Shown: positions 37,242-46,418, counted from the first letter of the stretch. The stretch is DNA of 64,000 nucleotides from Lentimicrobium sp. (GCA_023957275.1 JAMLHF010000002.1:62001-126000); one strand, 5' to 3'. The notes: generated by a model from the letters alone, not told the origin. Numbers and translations are program-made.

Positions 37242-37703
37242 ATGAAACAATCAATCATAACCGCCATATTGCTGCTGATCGCCGGATTTGCGTTGGCGCA
37301 GGGGCTTGAATACAAGGATGGCTTGTATTACAAAAAGGGGATGCTCTATACGGGGATGCATACCGAGCATTTCGAAAACGGCAACGTCTCCGTTGAACTT
37401 TCGGTTAAAAACGGACTCGAAGACGGAACCGTGAATTACTACTTTGAGAATGGGCTCATAAAGGAGCAGCGTGAGTACCTCGAAGGAAAGAAGAACGGCA
37501 CCTGGCAAACCTGGAACGAAAACGGGGTTAAAGTTGCCGAAGCGTCCTACAAGTCAGATGTTAAGCACGGACCATGGAATATCTGGAGCGCGGACGGTAT
37601 AAAACTTTATGAAATGCATTATACCGAAGGCGTAAAAACCGGAATCTGGAAGCAATGGGATGAAGAGGGTAAGCTGATTATGGAGCGTGATTTCGGCAAT
37701 TAG
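37242..37703 (+). CDS. secreted MORN-repeat (YwqK-like) protein
   Basis: The protein has 153 residues. Signal peptide MKQSIITAILLLIAGFALAQ. It is then built of about five MORN-like repeats of the form G.W..W.E.G......Y..G. (for example GTWQTWNENGVKVAEASYKS, GPWNIWSADGIKLYEMHY). Databases call the family 'YwqK antitoxin', but there is no toxin gene here and the protein is exported. It follows the TonB receptor by 91 bp and a terminator ends the unit, so it may be an accessory of that receptor. Confidence 0.82.
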   Translation: MKQSIITAILLLIAGFALAQGLEYKDGLYYKKGMLYTGMHTEHFENGNVSVELSVKNGLEDGTVNYYFENGLIKEQREYLEGKKNGTWQTWNENGVKVAEASYKSDVKHGPWNIWSADGIKLYEMHYTEGVKTGIWKQWDEEGKLIMERDFGN

Positions 37704-37724
37704 GCTTATCATAACTTTCAAGAG

Positions 37725-37756
37725 AAGGACAGAGCGGGCGTTTCTGTCCTTTTTTG
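37725..37756 (+). terminator. terminator after the MORN-repeat gene
   Basis: Stem AAGGACAGA / TCTGTCCTT with a nine-base loop, followed by TTTTTT. Confidence 0.8.
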
Positions 37757-37807
37757 GTTTCAGTCGATCGCGGATTAAGTATCTGACAATGCAAAAATGA
37801 TCAGTTG

Positions 37808-37915
37808 CCTGTAATCAGCGCAATGCTGGTTGGGCTGATTACAGACACCAAACCGGGGTTGCCCGCATAAAATCAATAGCCCGGTCCAAAAGGGATTCCT
37901 ATTGATTAATCCGGG
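37808..37915. repeat. dispersed repeat, copy 1 (with perfect hairpin)
   Basis: Shares with 40088-40195 a core of about 35 bases (CCGGGGTTGCCCGCATAAAA and on) with two mismatches, plus similar flanks. This copy begins with a perfect 11-bp inverted repeat CTGTAATCAGC / GCTGATTACAG (37809-37844). The two copies bracket the deiminase gene. Confidence 0.65.
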
Positions 37916-38341
37916 TTTAACCGGCTTGCAGTTGACAGTTGCGGGACTCTCTTGTTTCTTTTCACAACTATGTAGTTATTGACCTCTTTCGGACGAGGAG
38001 GTACGCGCCAACAGGGTGCGGTGCAGACGCTCTTCGAAAATCAGATATACAAGACAGTCCCCGGAACACGTGGAGTGCTTCCAGTGCAAAGCTCTGCGGA
38101 ATTCATTAAACGAACGCTGAAAATCCCGGCATCCGGAAGTAATGGAACGACGATGGTACGCTTGTGATAACGGGTGATTCTTAAAGATGGCTTTATCGTA
38201 AAATTATATTATCCCGGTCAGAGAACTTCTGCCTTTATTTTATAATTTTATTAACTGCACCTGCCAGGCGCGGCCCATCTAAAGAGGGTTGTCTTGCTTT
38301 ATTCTGTCTGAATGATTTATCTTATTTAAATTCATGAGTTT

Positions 38342-40003
38342 ATGATCAAAACCCTGCGAACTATTTCAATATTGATTCTGTTGGTTTTAATCAGTTCTGA
38401 AGGCTTCCCGCAGCGCCGTATGGTGGCCGAGTGGGAACCGGCTTTTGGCACCCTTATTCGCTGGCCGCTTGGTATACCGGGCGATCTTGTTGTTGAACTT
38501 GCCCGCCATGATACGGTTTATGTGCTGGTTGAAAATTCAGCTCAGCAGTCGCAGGCTTCCTATACTTTCTCTTCTTATGGTGTGAATCTGAATCATTGCC
38601 GTTTCATTATTGCCAATACCTGGTCGCACTGGACGCGTGACTGGGGGCCGCATTATGTATTTAACGAAAACGGGCAGGCCGGAATAGCCGATCCCATGTT
38701 CGACGGTTATCCCTGGGTGCCGGGGTGCAATGCAAATACTGCTTCGTATTCAATTCGCGAACCGCGGGGTTATGAAGAAGATGATGCTGTTAATATTACG
38801 CTGGCTGAAGAATTAGGATTGCCACTAATCAGTTTCACGGCATATCTCACAGGTGGAAACATCATGACCGATGGTCAGGGGAGGGCCTTTTCCACCCGGC
38901 AGATGCTGGATGAAAGTGCACAGTTTTGCAACGAAGTATGTTTCATGAACATAGCGGAAGAGTTATTGGGGATACAACAGTATTTTATTACTGAAAATCC
39001 TGAAGTATATGGAATACAGCATATTGATTGTTATGCCAAGTTCCTGGATGAGGAGCGTATTCTTGTGAAAGACCTTCCCCAGGGCCATCCTGAATATGAG
39101 TGCGTCAGGCAACTGGCTGAATATCTTTCAGGCCAGAACAGTTGCTACGGAAGACCCTATGAAATTCACCGCATTTATTGCCCGGTCATAACCGGAGATG
39201 AAGTTCCTGCATACACCAATTCATTGATACTAAACAAAAAAGTGCTTGTTCCTTTATTCGGCATACCGCAGGATGAGCAGGCATTGCAGACCTATCGTGA
39301 CCTGATGCCGGGATATGAAGTCATTGGTTTTACCGGCAGCTGGTATTATTACGATGCCCTGCACTGCCGTACTATGGGTATATTTGACCCGCAAATGCTT
39401 GTAATGCGGCACAAGCAGCCCCATATGACCGCAGCAGGTTTTCCGGCAAATATGATACTAAAAGTTGACGACCGCAGCGAAACCGGATTGCTTCCTGAAA
39501 GTCTGAATCTTTACTGGAGGGAGCAGGGAAACATTCAGTGGAATGTTTTGCCGCTTCAGCCCATGACAGGACCCGATAGTCTGTATGCCCAATTACCGGC
39601 TTTTGCTGACGGCAAAGTAATTCAGTATTACTTTACCGCTGCTGATTTATCGGGCAGAGCGGAAAAGTTGCCGCGTACCGCTCCCGGAGGCTATTATTCC
39701 GTTGAGTATTCTGATCTGCTTGTCCCTGTCTCAAATAAGGAAAATGTCACCCGATTATCGGTTTTCCCGATGCCATTCAATACGTGTATAACAGTTCGGT
39801 TTACCTCCCTTGTAAATGGAGAAGTGAACGCCAGGTTGTATGATGTTACAGGCCGGCTTGTTAGTGAAATAAGAAAGCAGGGAATCGCTTCAGAGGTAAC
39901 TGAATTTAATTTTTTTACAGGTAATCTGGACAGCGGTTTTTATCTGTTGGGCGTTTACTCCGGCGATGCTGCGGTCTCAGTAAAGATCTTAAAGGATGAA
40001 TAA
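38342..40003 (+). CDS. secreted peptidyl-arginine/agmatine deiminase with T9SS domain
   Basis: The protein has 553 residues. Signal peptide MIKTLRTISILILLVLISS. The guanidino-group-modifying fold has a full catalytic set: Asp100 (TRDWGP), His227 and Asp229 (QHIDCYAKF), Asn293 (TNSLILNKK) and Cys342 (ALHCRTMG). The order and spacing follow Porphyromonas gingivalis peptidylarginine deiminase (Asp130, His236, Asp238, Asn297, Cys351). An Ig-like domain and a T9SS domain (VFPMPFNTCI... YDVTGRLVSE) follow. It likely converts peptide or free arginine-like guanidines to citrulline or carbamoyl products outside the cell. Whether it accepts peptides, agmatine or free arginine is not settled by sequence. 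It is a single gene flanked by repeats. Confidence 0.88.
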   Translation: MIKTLRTISILILLVLISSEGFPQRRMVAEWEPAFGTLIRWPLGIPGDLVVELARHDTVYVLVENSAQQSQASYTFSSYGVNLNHCRFIIANTWSHWTRDWGPHYVFNENGQAGIADPMFDGYPWVPGCNANTASYSIREPRGYEEDDAVNITLAEELGLPLISFTAYLTGGNIMTDGQGRAFSTRQMLDESAQFCNEVCFMNIAEELLGIQQYFITENPEVYGIQHIDCYAKFLDEERILVKDLPQGHPEYECVRQLAEYLSGQNSCYGRPYEIHRIYCPVITGDEVPAYTNSLILNKKVLVPLFGIPQDEQALQTYRDLMPGYEVIGFTGSWYYYDALHCRTMGIFDPQMLVMRHKQPHMTAAGFPANMILKVDDRSETGLLPESLNLYWREQGNIQWNVLPLQPMTGPDSLYAQLPAFADGKVIQYYFTAADLSGRAEKLPRTAPGGYYSVEYSDLLVPVSNKENVTRLSVFPMPFNTCITVRFTSLVNGEVNARLYDVTGRLVSEIRKQGIASEVTEFNFFTGNLDSGFYLLGVYSGDAAVSVKILKDE

Positions 40004-40087
40004 ATTGCTGATCTTATGAATTTAACATTCTGAGTTTTAGTTCAGGTATAGTGGCACAGACGCGGACTTCCACGCCAACAGGAGATG

Positions 40088-40195
40088 CCCGTACTCAGCG
40101 CAATCAGCATTTTGCTGAACAAAAACCAGACCGGGGTTACCCGCATAAAATCAATAGCCCAGTCCTGTTGGATTTTCTATAGAGTTTTCCGGGAT
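40088..40195. repeat. dispersed repeat, copy 2
   Basis: Homologous to 37808-37915. The 35-base core is at 40131-40165, and the upstream part again forms a hairpin (TCAGC / GCTGA) with a different loop, as expected for a structured element that drifts while keeping pairing. Confidence 0.65.
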
Positions 40196-40229
40196 AAAAA
40201 AACAGCCCGGCGGAGTCCACCGGGCTGTT
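40194..40229 (-). terminator. terminator of the small CarboxypepD_reg-like gene
   Basis: Stem ACAGCCCGG / CCGGGCTGT followed on the minus strand by TTTTTTT. Confidence 0.8.
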
Positions 40230-40249
40230 CAGAAGATATATGGGAAAAA

Positions 40250-40603
40250 TCAGCGGTTATTGTCAAGTTTGATGTCGATTTCTTCCTGCTCATTGGCTTG
40301 CAGTTCAAGGTTCTCAACCAGGCTGCTTTTGTATGAGATCATCGACAACACCAGGTTATATTTTCCGGGCTCCAGTCCTTCGATGTTGAAATTTCCGTCA
40401 AAATCGGTGTATACCTTAGTATCGGTTCCTTCAACAAGGATCGCGACCCCTGCAAGTGTTTCACCTGACTGCAGGTCGACCACTTTTCCGCTGATGGAAG
40501 CCGTGGCGGCCGGAAGTTTTGTCGGGTGCAGGCCTGCAAATGCGGAAACAGACACCAGGGTGAGGGCGATGATTACTGTGAGTATGCTGATGGATTTTTT
40601 CAT
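40250..40603 (-). CDS. small secreted carboxypeptidase-regulatory-like (CnaB-like) domain protein
   Basis: The protein has 117 residues. Signal peptide MKKSISILTVIIALTLVSVSAFA, then a single domain ASISGKVVDLQSGETLAGVAILVEG...DGNFNIEGLEPGKYNLVLSM, the same fold found at the N-terminus of TonB receptors, and a charged end (EEIDIKLDNNR). No barrel or plug follows, and a terminator closes the gene, so it is a free-standing domain rather than a truncated receptor. It may bind proteins or glycans at the surface or in the periplasm. Confidence 0.82.
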   Translation of the reverse strand: MKKSISILTVIIALTLVSVSAFAGLHPTKLPAATASISGKVVDLQSGETLAGVAILVEGTDTKVYTDFDGNFNIEGLEPGKYNLVLSMISYKSSLVENLELQANEQEEIDIKLDNNR

Positions 40604-40623
40604 GGCTTTTGTTTTTAATGATG

Positions 40624-40631
40624 CAAAAATA
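40624..40631 (-). promoter_or_regulatory. -7 box of the small CarboxypepD_reg-like gene
   Basis: TATTTTTG on the minus strand, 20 bp before the ATG, matches TAnnTTTG. No clear -33 element. Confidence 0.4.
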
Positions 40632-40695
40632 ATCCGGCACCATTAAGCCAGTTTAAAGCCAATATTAAATGAATGTTAAGTTTTAACCGCCTTGC

Positions 40696-41787
40696 TTATT
40701 TCAGTCGTGCAACAACGGGATGAAGCGGATTCAGCAGCGGCTGAAGCTGCCGGTAGGGCAGAAAGATATGGATTGCTCCGGTTTCAGGGCCTGCAATTTC
40801 ATAGATATTATAATGACAGAGGATGCCGTACGCGGTTAAGGCGAAATGCTGCGGCGCAGGGATTTCATTGCTGAAGTAACCGTAACCGGTAAGGTCGGCG
40901 GTGGGATCGATGCCTGTTTTGCTGCATACTGCGTTACGCAGAAGTGCGGCAAGGGATGCGGAGGCTTCCGGCATGAAAATATCCGTGAATGACACCTTTT
41001 TGCCTTCCAGGGCGTCAAAAACAAGGAAGCGTCCCATCTCCAGCCCGCTGTCACCACCGGTGTAGGCATAATCACGCAGATAAAGGCTGATAATGTTATT
41101 CCCGTTGTAAACGACCGTCAGCAGCCGTGATTTCTCCCAGTTCAGAAAACGGTAATTGTCTTCAATGTCAATTCCGGCGTTGCTGGTCTGGTATTGACTG
41201 AAGAACGCGGATTCATTGTTCTTCAGCATGGCAACCGGCTCACCGGCCGGTTCACTTCTGAAGAGTTCCCTGAAAACCAGTCCGGTTAATTGGTCGCGGA
41301 GGATGCCGTATTTGTTGCCGGGAAGACTTAAAAATGTCGATTCATAAGAGGCCAGGGGTGAACCTGGCTGAGCGGTCAGCGGCTGTATGGATGCCACGGC
41401 AATGACATCAAAAGGCCCGGACCCTTCCGGCAACTGAGGCGACATTTCGAAGGGACTTTCCTCATCATCATGATGCCATTTTCCAAAGAGAACTTCGCTT
41501 TCGCTGAGGCTTCCGCTGATAACAATTTTATCGGAAGTTTTATCGCGCAACTCAAGCAGGCCTTCCGGCGAAATCACACCATGCAGAAATACAGGCGCTC
41601 CGGCAGAAAAATGATTTTGAACAGTTCCGGTAATCTTTGAACCGAAAATGACAAAATCGGCGGTAACCGCTTCCTCGTTGTCGATGTTCCCTTTCAGATG
41701 AAGGTAACGGTCCTGGGCCTTTGCGGTAATAAAGCAGGCCATCAGCAGAATGGCCGGCAGGAAATATTTCGGAAATGTGCTTCTCAT
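40696..41787 (-). CDS. secreted protein with DUF3298-like C-terminal domain
   Basis: The protein has 363 residues. Signal peptide MRSTFPKYFLPAILLMACFITAKAQ. A beta-rich N-terminal part (YLHLKGNIDNEEAVTADFVI) may be a small lipocalin-like or repeat domain. From about residue 200 the pattern YAYTGGDSGLEMGRFLVFDA and KVSFTDIFMPEA is that of DUF3298/RsiV-like domains. The function of these domains is poorly known; in RsiV the region binds lysozyme. The YggS gene is 15 bp upstream in the same direction. Confidence 0.78.
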   Translation of the reverse strand: MRSTFPKYFLPAILLMACFITAKAQDRYLHLKGNIDNEEAVTADFVIFGSKITGTVQNHFSAGAPVFLHGVISPEGLLELRDKTSDKIVISGSLSESEVLFGKWHHDDEESPFEMSPQLPEGSGPFDVIAVASIQPLTAQPGSPLASYESTFLSLPGNKYGILRDQLTGLVFRELFRSEPAGEPVAMLKNNESAFFSQYQTSNAGIDIEDNYRFLNWEKSRLLTVVYNGNNIISLYLRDYAYTGGDSGLEMGRFLVFDALEGKKVSFTDIFMPEASASLAALLRNAVCSKTGIDPTADLTGYGYFSNEIPAPQHFALTAYGILCHYNIYEIAGPETGAIHIFLPYRQLQPLLNPLHPVVARLK

Positions 41788-41802
41788 GGTGCAAGGTTGT
41801 AT

Positions 41803-42477
41803 TTAATGATAATCTCTTTCCCCGAAAAGGGCAGTGCCGATCCTGACCATATTGCTGCCTTCCTCAATGGCAATGTGGTAGTCGCCCGACATGCCCATTG
41901 ACAGCGTGTCAAATTCGTCCTTTCCGGAGAAAAAAGTGCGGGAAAGGTGGTCAAAAAAGGTTTTCAGTGCGGCAAATTCATTCCTGACCACATTGTCATC
42001 GTCTGTAAATGTTGCCATGCCCATCAGGCCCCTGATTCTGACGTTTTTCATCGCCGGGAACTCATCATTGTGCAGTATTGCCTTCACCTCCTCTTCGTCC
42101 AGTCCGAACTTGCTCTCTTCTTTAGCGATAAATACCTGAAGCAGGCAATCGATAACCCTGCCGGCCTTTTCGCCCTGGCGGTTGATTTCTGCCAGCAGTT
42201 TTAGCGAATCTACGCTGTGGATCAGGTGCACAAACGGCGCGATATATTTGACTTTGTTGGTTTGCAGGTGTCCGATCTGGTGCCAGCGGACATCGCCGGG
42301 CAGCAAAGGTTGTTTTTCGGTCATTTCCTGCACCCTGTTTTCGCCGAAATCGCGCAGACCCATCCTGTAGGCCTCTTCAAGAAGTTCAACGGGCCGGGTT
42401 TTGGTCACGGCAACCAGGGTTACGTGAGGCGGGAGCTCCTGCAGGATGTAATTGATATGCTCCGACAACATTTCCAT
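41803..42477 (-). CDS. YggS-family pyridoxal-phosphate homeostasis protein
   Basis: A 224-residue protein from the ATG at 42477; the longer frame to 42579 adds 34 residues that do not fit the family. VTLVAVTKTRPVELLEEAY carries the PLP-binding Lys, followed by DFGENRVQEM, WHQIGHLQTNKVKYI, IHSVDSLKL, ESKFGL and LSMGMSGDYHIAIEEGSNMVRIGTALFG, covering the whole PLPBP barrel. It binds PLP and buffers vitamin B6 without known enzymatic turnover. It precedes the DUF3298 gene in a leftward pair. Confidence 0.94.
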   Translation of the reverse strand: MEMLSEHINYILQELPPHVTLVAVTKTRPVELLEEAYRMGLRDFGENRVQEMTEKQPLLPGDVRWHQIGHLQTNKVKYIAPFVHLIHSVDSLKLLAEINRQGEKAGRVIDCLLQVFIAKEESKFGLDEEEVKAILHNDEFPAMKNVRIRGLMGMATFTDDDNVVRNEFAALKTFFDHLSRTFFSGKDEFDTLSMGMSGDYHIAIEEGSNMVRIGTALFGERDYH

Positions 42478-42628
42478 TATACCAGTGATTGTTTCTGCAA
42501 ATGTAGATAAAAAAGCGGGTTGCATCCGGAAGGAGCCATGAAGGGCCGGGAAATATAGCCTGTGAAAAGTATTGTGCAAAAATTCAGGAACTTACTCAGC
42601 CGGCAGAAATGCAGATCGCTGCGTTTAT

Positions 42629-42636
42629 TATCTTTG
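42629..42636 (+). promoter_or_regulatory. -7 box before lipoprotein gene
   Basis: TATCTTTG matches TAnnTTTG, 16 bp before the ATG at 42652; no clear -33 element. The leader would be very short. Confidence 0.4.
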
Positions 42637-42651
42637 CTTAAAAATCGAACA

Positions 42652-43503
42652 ATGCGACAGTTTATCAGATATATCCCGTTTTTCTTCCTGCTTTTCATGG
42701 CTTTTATCCTGCTGTCCTGTTCCGGCAAGGATAAAAATGATGAGCCGTTACCGGATAATTCAGGCCCTTCTTTTGAGGCATTGGAAATTTTTCTGGCAAA
42801 CCGTGCAGCCTACCTTGTTTTTTCGGAGCCGGTATATCAGGGCGGTACCATCCGCCAGCCTTTGACCGCCGAAAGTTTCAGCATTGTGTTGCAGGGAGGT
42901 ACTGCGGTGCTCGACAGCGTGAAAGTCACTTCTGCAACGGGTGATTCGGTGGTAATTATTAATCTTCATATCCGCGGGCTGGTGAGCGGGGAAGAGACCC
43001 TTACCATCCGGCCGGCAGGCGCTGAAGCCATCGTCAATGCCCGCGCTGTACCCATGGATTCAGCAGCCGTTATTGCTGCAACCCTGCAAGATCCGGGAAT
43101 CATTGGCAGCTGGATATCCACCGGCGAAAACCTCTCGGTACTTTTCGGGCAGTTCGGGTTTGATTCTGTTAAAATAGTCTATGGCCATGACGGGAACTAC
43201 ACATATACATCGGTAACTACCGGCGGCATGAAAAATGTGCTTACCGGAACTTATGTACAGGAAAAAGTTCCGGGCAATGCCATCCGGAAAATCCGGATGA
43301 ACCAGCTGAGCCCGGTTACCGCCACCATTGAGGGGATTTTTCAACTTGAAAACGGTGAACCCGTCAGGATGATCTACGAAACCGCCCAGACCGAACCTGC
43401 CGTTGCCGGACTCACGCCCCCTACGCCAGAGGCGGGCTTTGGCAGCACCGGGCTGACAGGCAGTGACAATACGCAGGTGTATGTCCGGGTGTTGCCGGAA
43501 TAA
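42652..43503 (+). CDS. lipoprotein, paralogue of the one at 51.3 kb
   Basis: A 283-residue protein from the ATG at 42652, giving a lipoprotein signal with lipobox ILLSC (MRQFIRYIPFFFLLFMAFIL). Residues about 35-140 form an Ig/SwmB-like domain (FSEPVYQGGTIRQPLTAESF, EETLTIRPAGAEAI). The second half (IIGSWISTGENLSVLFGQFG, TLTGTYVQ-type block) ends with PAVAGLTPPTPEAGFGST. The same architecture and end motif recur at 51347-52186, so the two are duplicates. The function is unknown; the second half has the look of a small lipocalin-like beta barrel. Confidence 0.82.
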   Translation: MRQFIRYIPFFFLLFMAFILLSCSGKDKNDEPLPDNSGPSFEALEIFLANRAAYLVFSEPVYQGGTIRQPLTAESFSIVLQGGTAVLDSVKVTSATGDSVVIINLHIRGLVSGEETLTIRPAGAEAIVNARAVPMDSAAVIAATLQDPGIIGSWISTGENLSVLFGQFGFDSVKIVYGHDGNYTYTSVTTGGMKNVLTGTYVQEKVPGNAIRKIRMNQLSPVTATIEGIFQLENGEPVRMIYETAQTEPAVAGLTPPTPEAGFGSTGLTGSDNTQVYVRVLPE

Positions 43504-43535
43504 AGGAAGTAACCTGTCTGACTGAGGAGAACGCT

Positions 43536-44966
43536 ATGTCGGTACGTCTGAAAGATTTTACACAATTTGCCAATGCGCTGCTGCCGCACGAAGTTGCGTA
43601 CCTTAAATCGGTGAACCATTTCAAGGATCAGGAGAATATTGATATTCTGGACCTGATTTATCACAATACCCACAACCCCGAACATACCTTTCCCTACAAA
43701 ACATCCATCGATAAACGCAAGTACTCAAACCTGAAGATCTGGATCAATTCCAGGCTGAAGGCCCTGGATGTGGATGCCTACTACGAATGGCTGATGGAGA
43801 TTGACCGTAAGATCATGACCGATACCATACTGCCACGCGAAGAGGATGTGCTGATCCGCCTGATCCGGGGTTTCAGAAATCCGCCTTTTTACTTTGTCCG
43901 TTTTTACGAAATCATACGGAATTACCGGTTTTACCTGCTGATCCGGTTCCGTCACCATTATAACCGTATTGTTGACCGTTTCCTGGTTGATTATCAGGGC
44001 CTGTATGATGAATGCTTCGCGGTAAACAGGCAGTTGCACGAAGCTACCATTGACATTGTGAATCAGTATGCCCGCAACGATACGGATTCACGGAAATGGG
44101 AAGCCTGGCTGACAGGGATTTTTTATAATGTCAACCTCGACGGATTGAACCGATATCTGGCCATTGTCAGGCTGACACTGATCTATTTTAACTACCGGGA
44201 ATACGACAAGCTTGACCGCATTTACGATGATCTGGATGGTATGCTGCGAAACGGGGAGTTTTATGCGCGCCGGATTCTGCAGAATTATTATGCCAACAGG
44301 GTTATGCTGCATTCAAGGCGAAACGAGCCTGAAAAAGCGATAGAATACGGATTTCTTTCCATCCGTCAGCATTCGGGCGATTACCTGCACTACGTGAACA
44401 ACCTTTGTGCAGTATTGCTCCGGCAAAACCACAATTCCCGGGCGCTGAAGCTGATGCAGGATTCGTTTCCCGAATTGAAAAATACCAGAAGTCATCACAA
44501 CCGTGTCGGATTCGCTTCATTCTATATACGGGCGCTGAATGAAAACAAACGTGCCCGTGAGGCCGAAAGCTATGCCGAAACCTTTCTGAACGGTTACAAA
44601 GAGCAGATATTTGAATTCCGCTGGCACACGTTTTTCTCTGCTTACTTTCAATCGCTTATTATGCTTGAAAAATACGGCAGGCTGCTGCATATTGCCCGGC
44701 GTTACCGCCTGATGGACCATGAACTGGAGTACCGGCAGCGGGCGGTATATATACCCACCATCAGCTGGTACCATTCCGTTGCCGCCTACAAGGAGTGCCA
44801 TATTAACGGGGAGGAGTTGCGCACCCGGATTCATGAGCCGGCTGTTCCATTGCTTCACGATGCCCATAAAACCCGGCTGATGTTATTGCTGGGCCGTGAG
44901 TTGCACCACCATATCCCGGAATTATTCCAGCCCGACGGGAGTTTTAACAAAGCGGAGAGTTCCTGA
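43536..44966 (+). CDS. helical-repeat protein, unknown function
   Basis: The protein has 476 residues with no signal peptide or membrane helix. It is rich in Tyr, Arg and Leu and consists of amphipathic helices with TPR-like spacing from about residue 190 to 400 (for example AIVRLTLIYFNYREYDKLDRIYDDL, EKAIEYGFLSIRQHSGDYLHY). The N-terminal 100 residues (LKDFTQFANALLPHEVAYLKS) are distinctive. I do not recognise a family; a scaffold or protein-binding role would be consistent. It starts 32 bp after the lipoprotein gene, so the two are likely co-transcribed. Confidence 0.78.
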   Translation: MSVRLKDFTQFANALLPHEVAYLKSVNHFKDQENIDILDLIYHNTHNPEHTFPYKTSIDKRKYSNLKIWINSRLKALDVDAYYEWLMEIDRKIMTDTILPREEDVLIRLIRGFRNPPFYFVRFYEIIRNYRFYLLIRFRHHYNRIVDRFLVDYQGLYDECFAVNRQLHEATIDIVNQYARNDTDSRKWEAWLTGIFYNVNLDGLNRYLAIVRLTLIYFNYREYDKLDRIYDDLDGMLRNGEFYARRILQNYYANRVMLHSRRNEPEKAIEYGFLSIRQHSGDYLHYVNNLCAVLLRQNHNSRALKLMQDSFPELKNTRSHHNRVGFASFYIRALNENKRAREAESYAETFLNGYKEQIFEFRWHTFFSAYFQSLIMLEKYGRLLHIARRYRLMDHELEYRQRAVYIPTISWYHSVAAYKECHINGEELRTRIHEPAVPLLHDAHKTRLMLLLGRELHHHIPELFQPDGSFNKAESS

Positions 44967-45204
44967 TACTGTCATTCAGGCAATTGATGTCATGGTTTCT
45001 TTACGGATTCCCTGCTTTATTTGTGTTATGGAAGTCAGGCTATAGGATTTATTTAATATAACAGCTGATATACAATAATATAGCTATACATTAACTGGTA
45101 AAAGTGCCAAAAGTCAGCCCCATCGAATTGAGGATCCGGTTTTGTTGCCGGAGATAATGGTGATTACTTCGCTGTAGAAATAGAGAAACCAAAGCGCAGT
45201 TATT

Positions 45205-46383
45205 ATGAGAGAAGTTGTGATTGCCTCGGCTGCCCGCACCCCCATAGGGTCATTCGGCGGCACGCTTTCCGGTCTGAACGCCGTTGAACTGGGTACCATC
45301 GCCGCCAGGGAGGCCATCGTCAGGGCGGGAATTGATCCTGCATTGATTGACGATGTGATTGTTGGTAATATATTGTCTGCAGGGCTCGGGCAGAATGTGG
45401 CGCGCCAGATTTCCGTTTATGCCGGTGTCCCTGAAACGGTTACCGCGATGACCATCAACAAGCTGTGTGGTTCAGGCCTGAGGGCGGTAAGCATGGCGGC
45501 CCAGTTTATTATGCTTGGCGATGCAGACATCATACTTGCCGGCGGAACGGAAAGCATGAGCAATGCACCATACCTGCTTCCCAAGGGGCGTTTCGGCTAC
45601 CGAATGGGCGATGGGAAAATCATTGACTCCATGATCCACGACGGGCTTACGGAGACTTTCAATAATTATCATATGGGCGTAACCGCTGAGAATATAGCCA
45701 AACGCTGGAACATCAGCAGGGAGGAGCAGGATGAGTTCGCACTCGGAAGCCAGCTGAAAGCGGAAGCCGCACAGAAATCCGGAAAGTTTACGGATGAGAT
45801 TGTAAAGGTATCGATTCCCCAGCGCAAAGGCGAGCCTGTGGTTGTGGATACCGATGAATATCCCAGGCATGGCACAACCCTGGAGAAACTTGCCAAGTTG
45901 CCTCCTGCTTTTGATAAGGCCGGCACCGTGACCGCGGGAAATGCATCAGGCATCAACGACGGGGCGGCAATGCTGGTGGTGATGTCGAAGCAGAAAGCCG
46001 ATGAACTGGGCGTTAAACCACTGGTTACCATCCGGTCGTATGCCTCGGTAGCCCTTGACCCCACCATTATGGGATACGGACCTGTGCCCGCTTCAAGGAA
46101 GGCGCTTGAGAGGGCCGGCTTCACCGTTGATCAGCTTGATCTGGTGGAAGCCAATGAAGCATTCGCTTCCCAGTCGATTGCGGTAGTCCGCGACCTGGGC
46201 CTCAATCCCGAAAAAGTAAATGTAAATGGCGGCGCCATCGCGTTGGGTCATCCCATTGGCGCTTCCGGCGCAAGGATACTTACCACCCTGATTTACGAAA
46301 TGAAGCGCCGGAACGCCCTTACGGGACTGGCAACCCTCTGTATCGGAGGCGGGATGGGAACTTCAATAATTGTACAGCAATAA
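45205..46383 (+). CDS. acetyl-CoA C-acetyltransferase (thiolase)
   Basis: The protein has 392 residues. Acyl-carrying Cys88 in [14 protein letters not shown], catalytic His in [17 protein letters not shown], and second Cys in [11 protein letters not shown]: a complete thiolase active site. The N-terminus [19 protein letters not shown] is typical of biosynthetic-type acetoacetyl-CoA thiolases (AtoB/PhaA), though direction in the cell depends on supply. It is first of five tightly spaced rightward genes (thiolase, SDR, KASIII-like, symporter, acyl-CoA ligase). Confidence 0.94.
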   Translation: MREVVIASAARTPIGSFGGTLSGLNAVELGTIAAREAIVRAGIDPALIDDVIVGNILSAGLGQNVARQISVYAGVPETVTAMTINKLCGSGLRAVSMAAQFIMLGDADIILAGGTESMSNAPYLLPKGRFGYRMGDGKIIDSMIHDGLTETFNNYHMGVTAENIAKRWNISREEQDEFALGSQLKAEAAQKSGKFTDEIVKVSIPQRKGEPVVVDTDEYPRHGTTLEKLAKLPPAFDKAGTVTAGNASGINDGAAMLVVMSKQKADELGVKPLVTIRSYASVALDPTIMGYGPVPASRKALERAGFTVDQLDLVEANEAFASQSIAVVRDLGLNPEKVNVNGGAIALGHPIGASGARILTTLIYEMKRRNALTGLATLCIGGGMGTSIIVQQ

Positions 46384-46418
46384 AAAAAGTCAGGATAAAA
46401 AACCTATAGAACAAACCA

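Larger units (their letters stand above)
37704..38341. other. intergenic region with dispersed repeat copy 1
   Basis: About 640 bp containing the terminator at 37725-37756 and repeat copy 1 at 37808-37915. A frame at 37979-38167 starts at TTG and encodes nothing recognisable, so it is not called. Confidence 0.45.

Noticed and set aside
37242..37703. Toxin-antitoxin module because of the YwqK 'antitoxin' family name
   Set aside because: There is no toxin gene beside it, the protein has a signal peptide, and MORN repeats alone do not support antitoxin function.
37979..38167. Possible small gene before the deiminase
   Set aside because: TTG start, no signal or motif, and located in a repeat-containing spacer; composition does not look coding.
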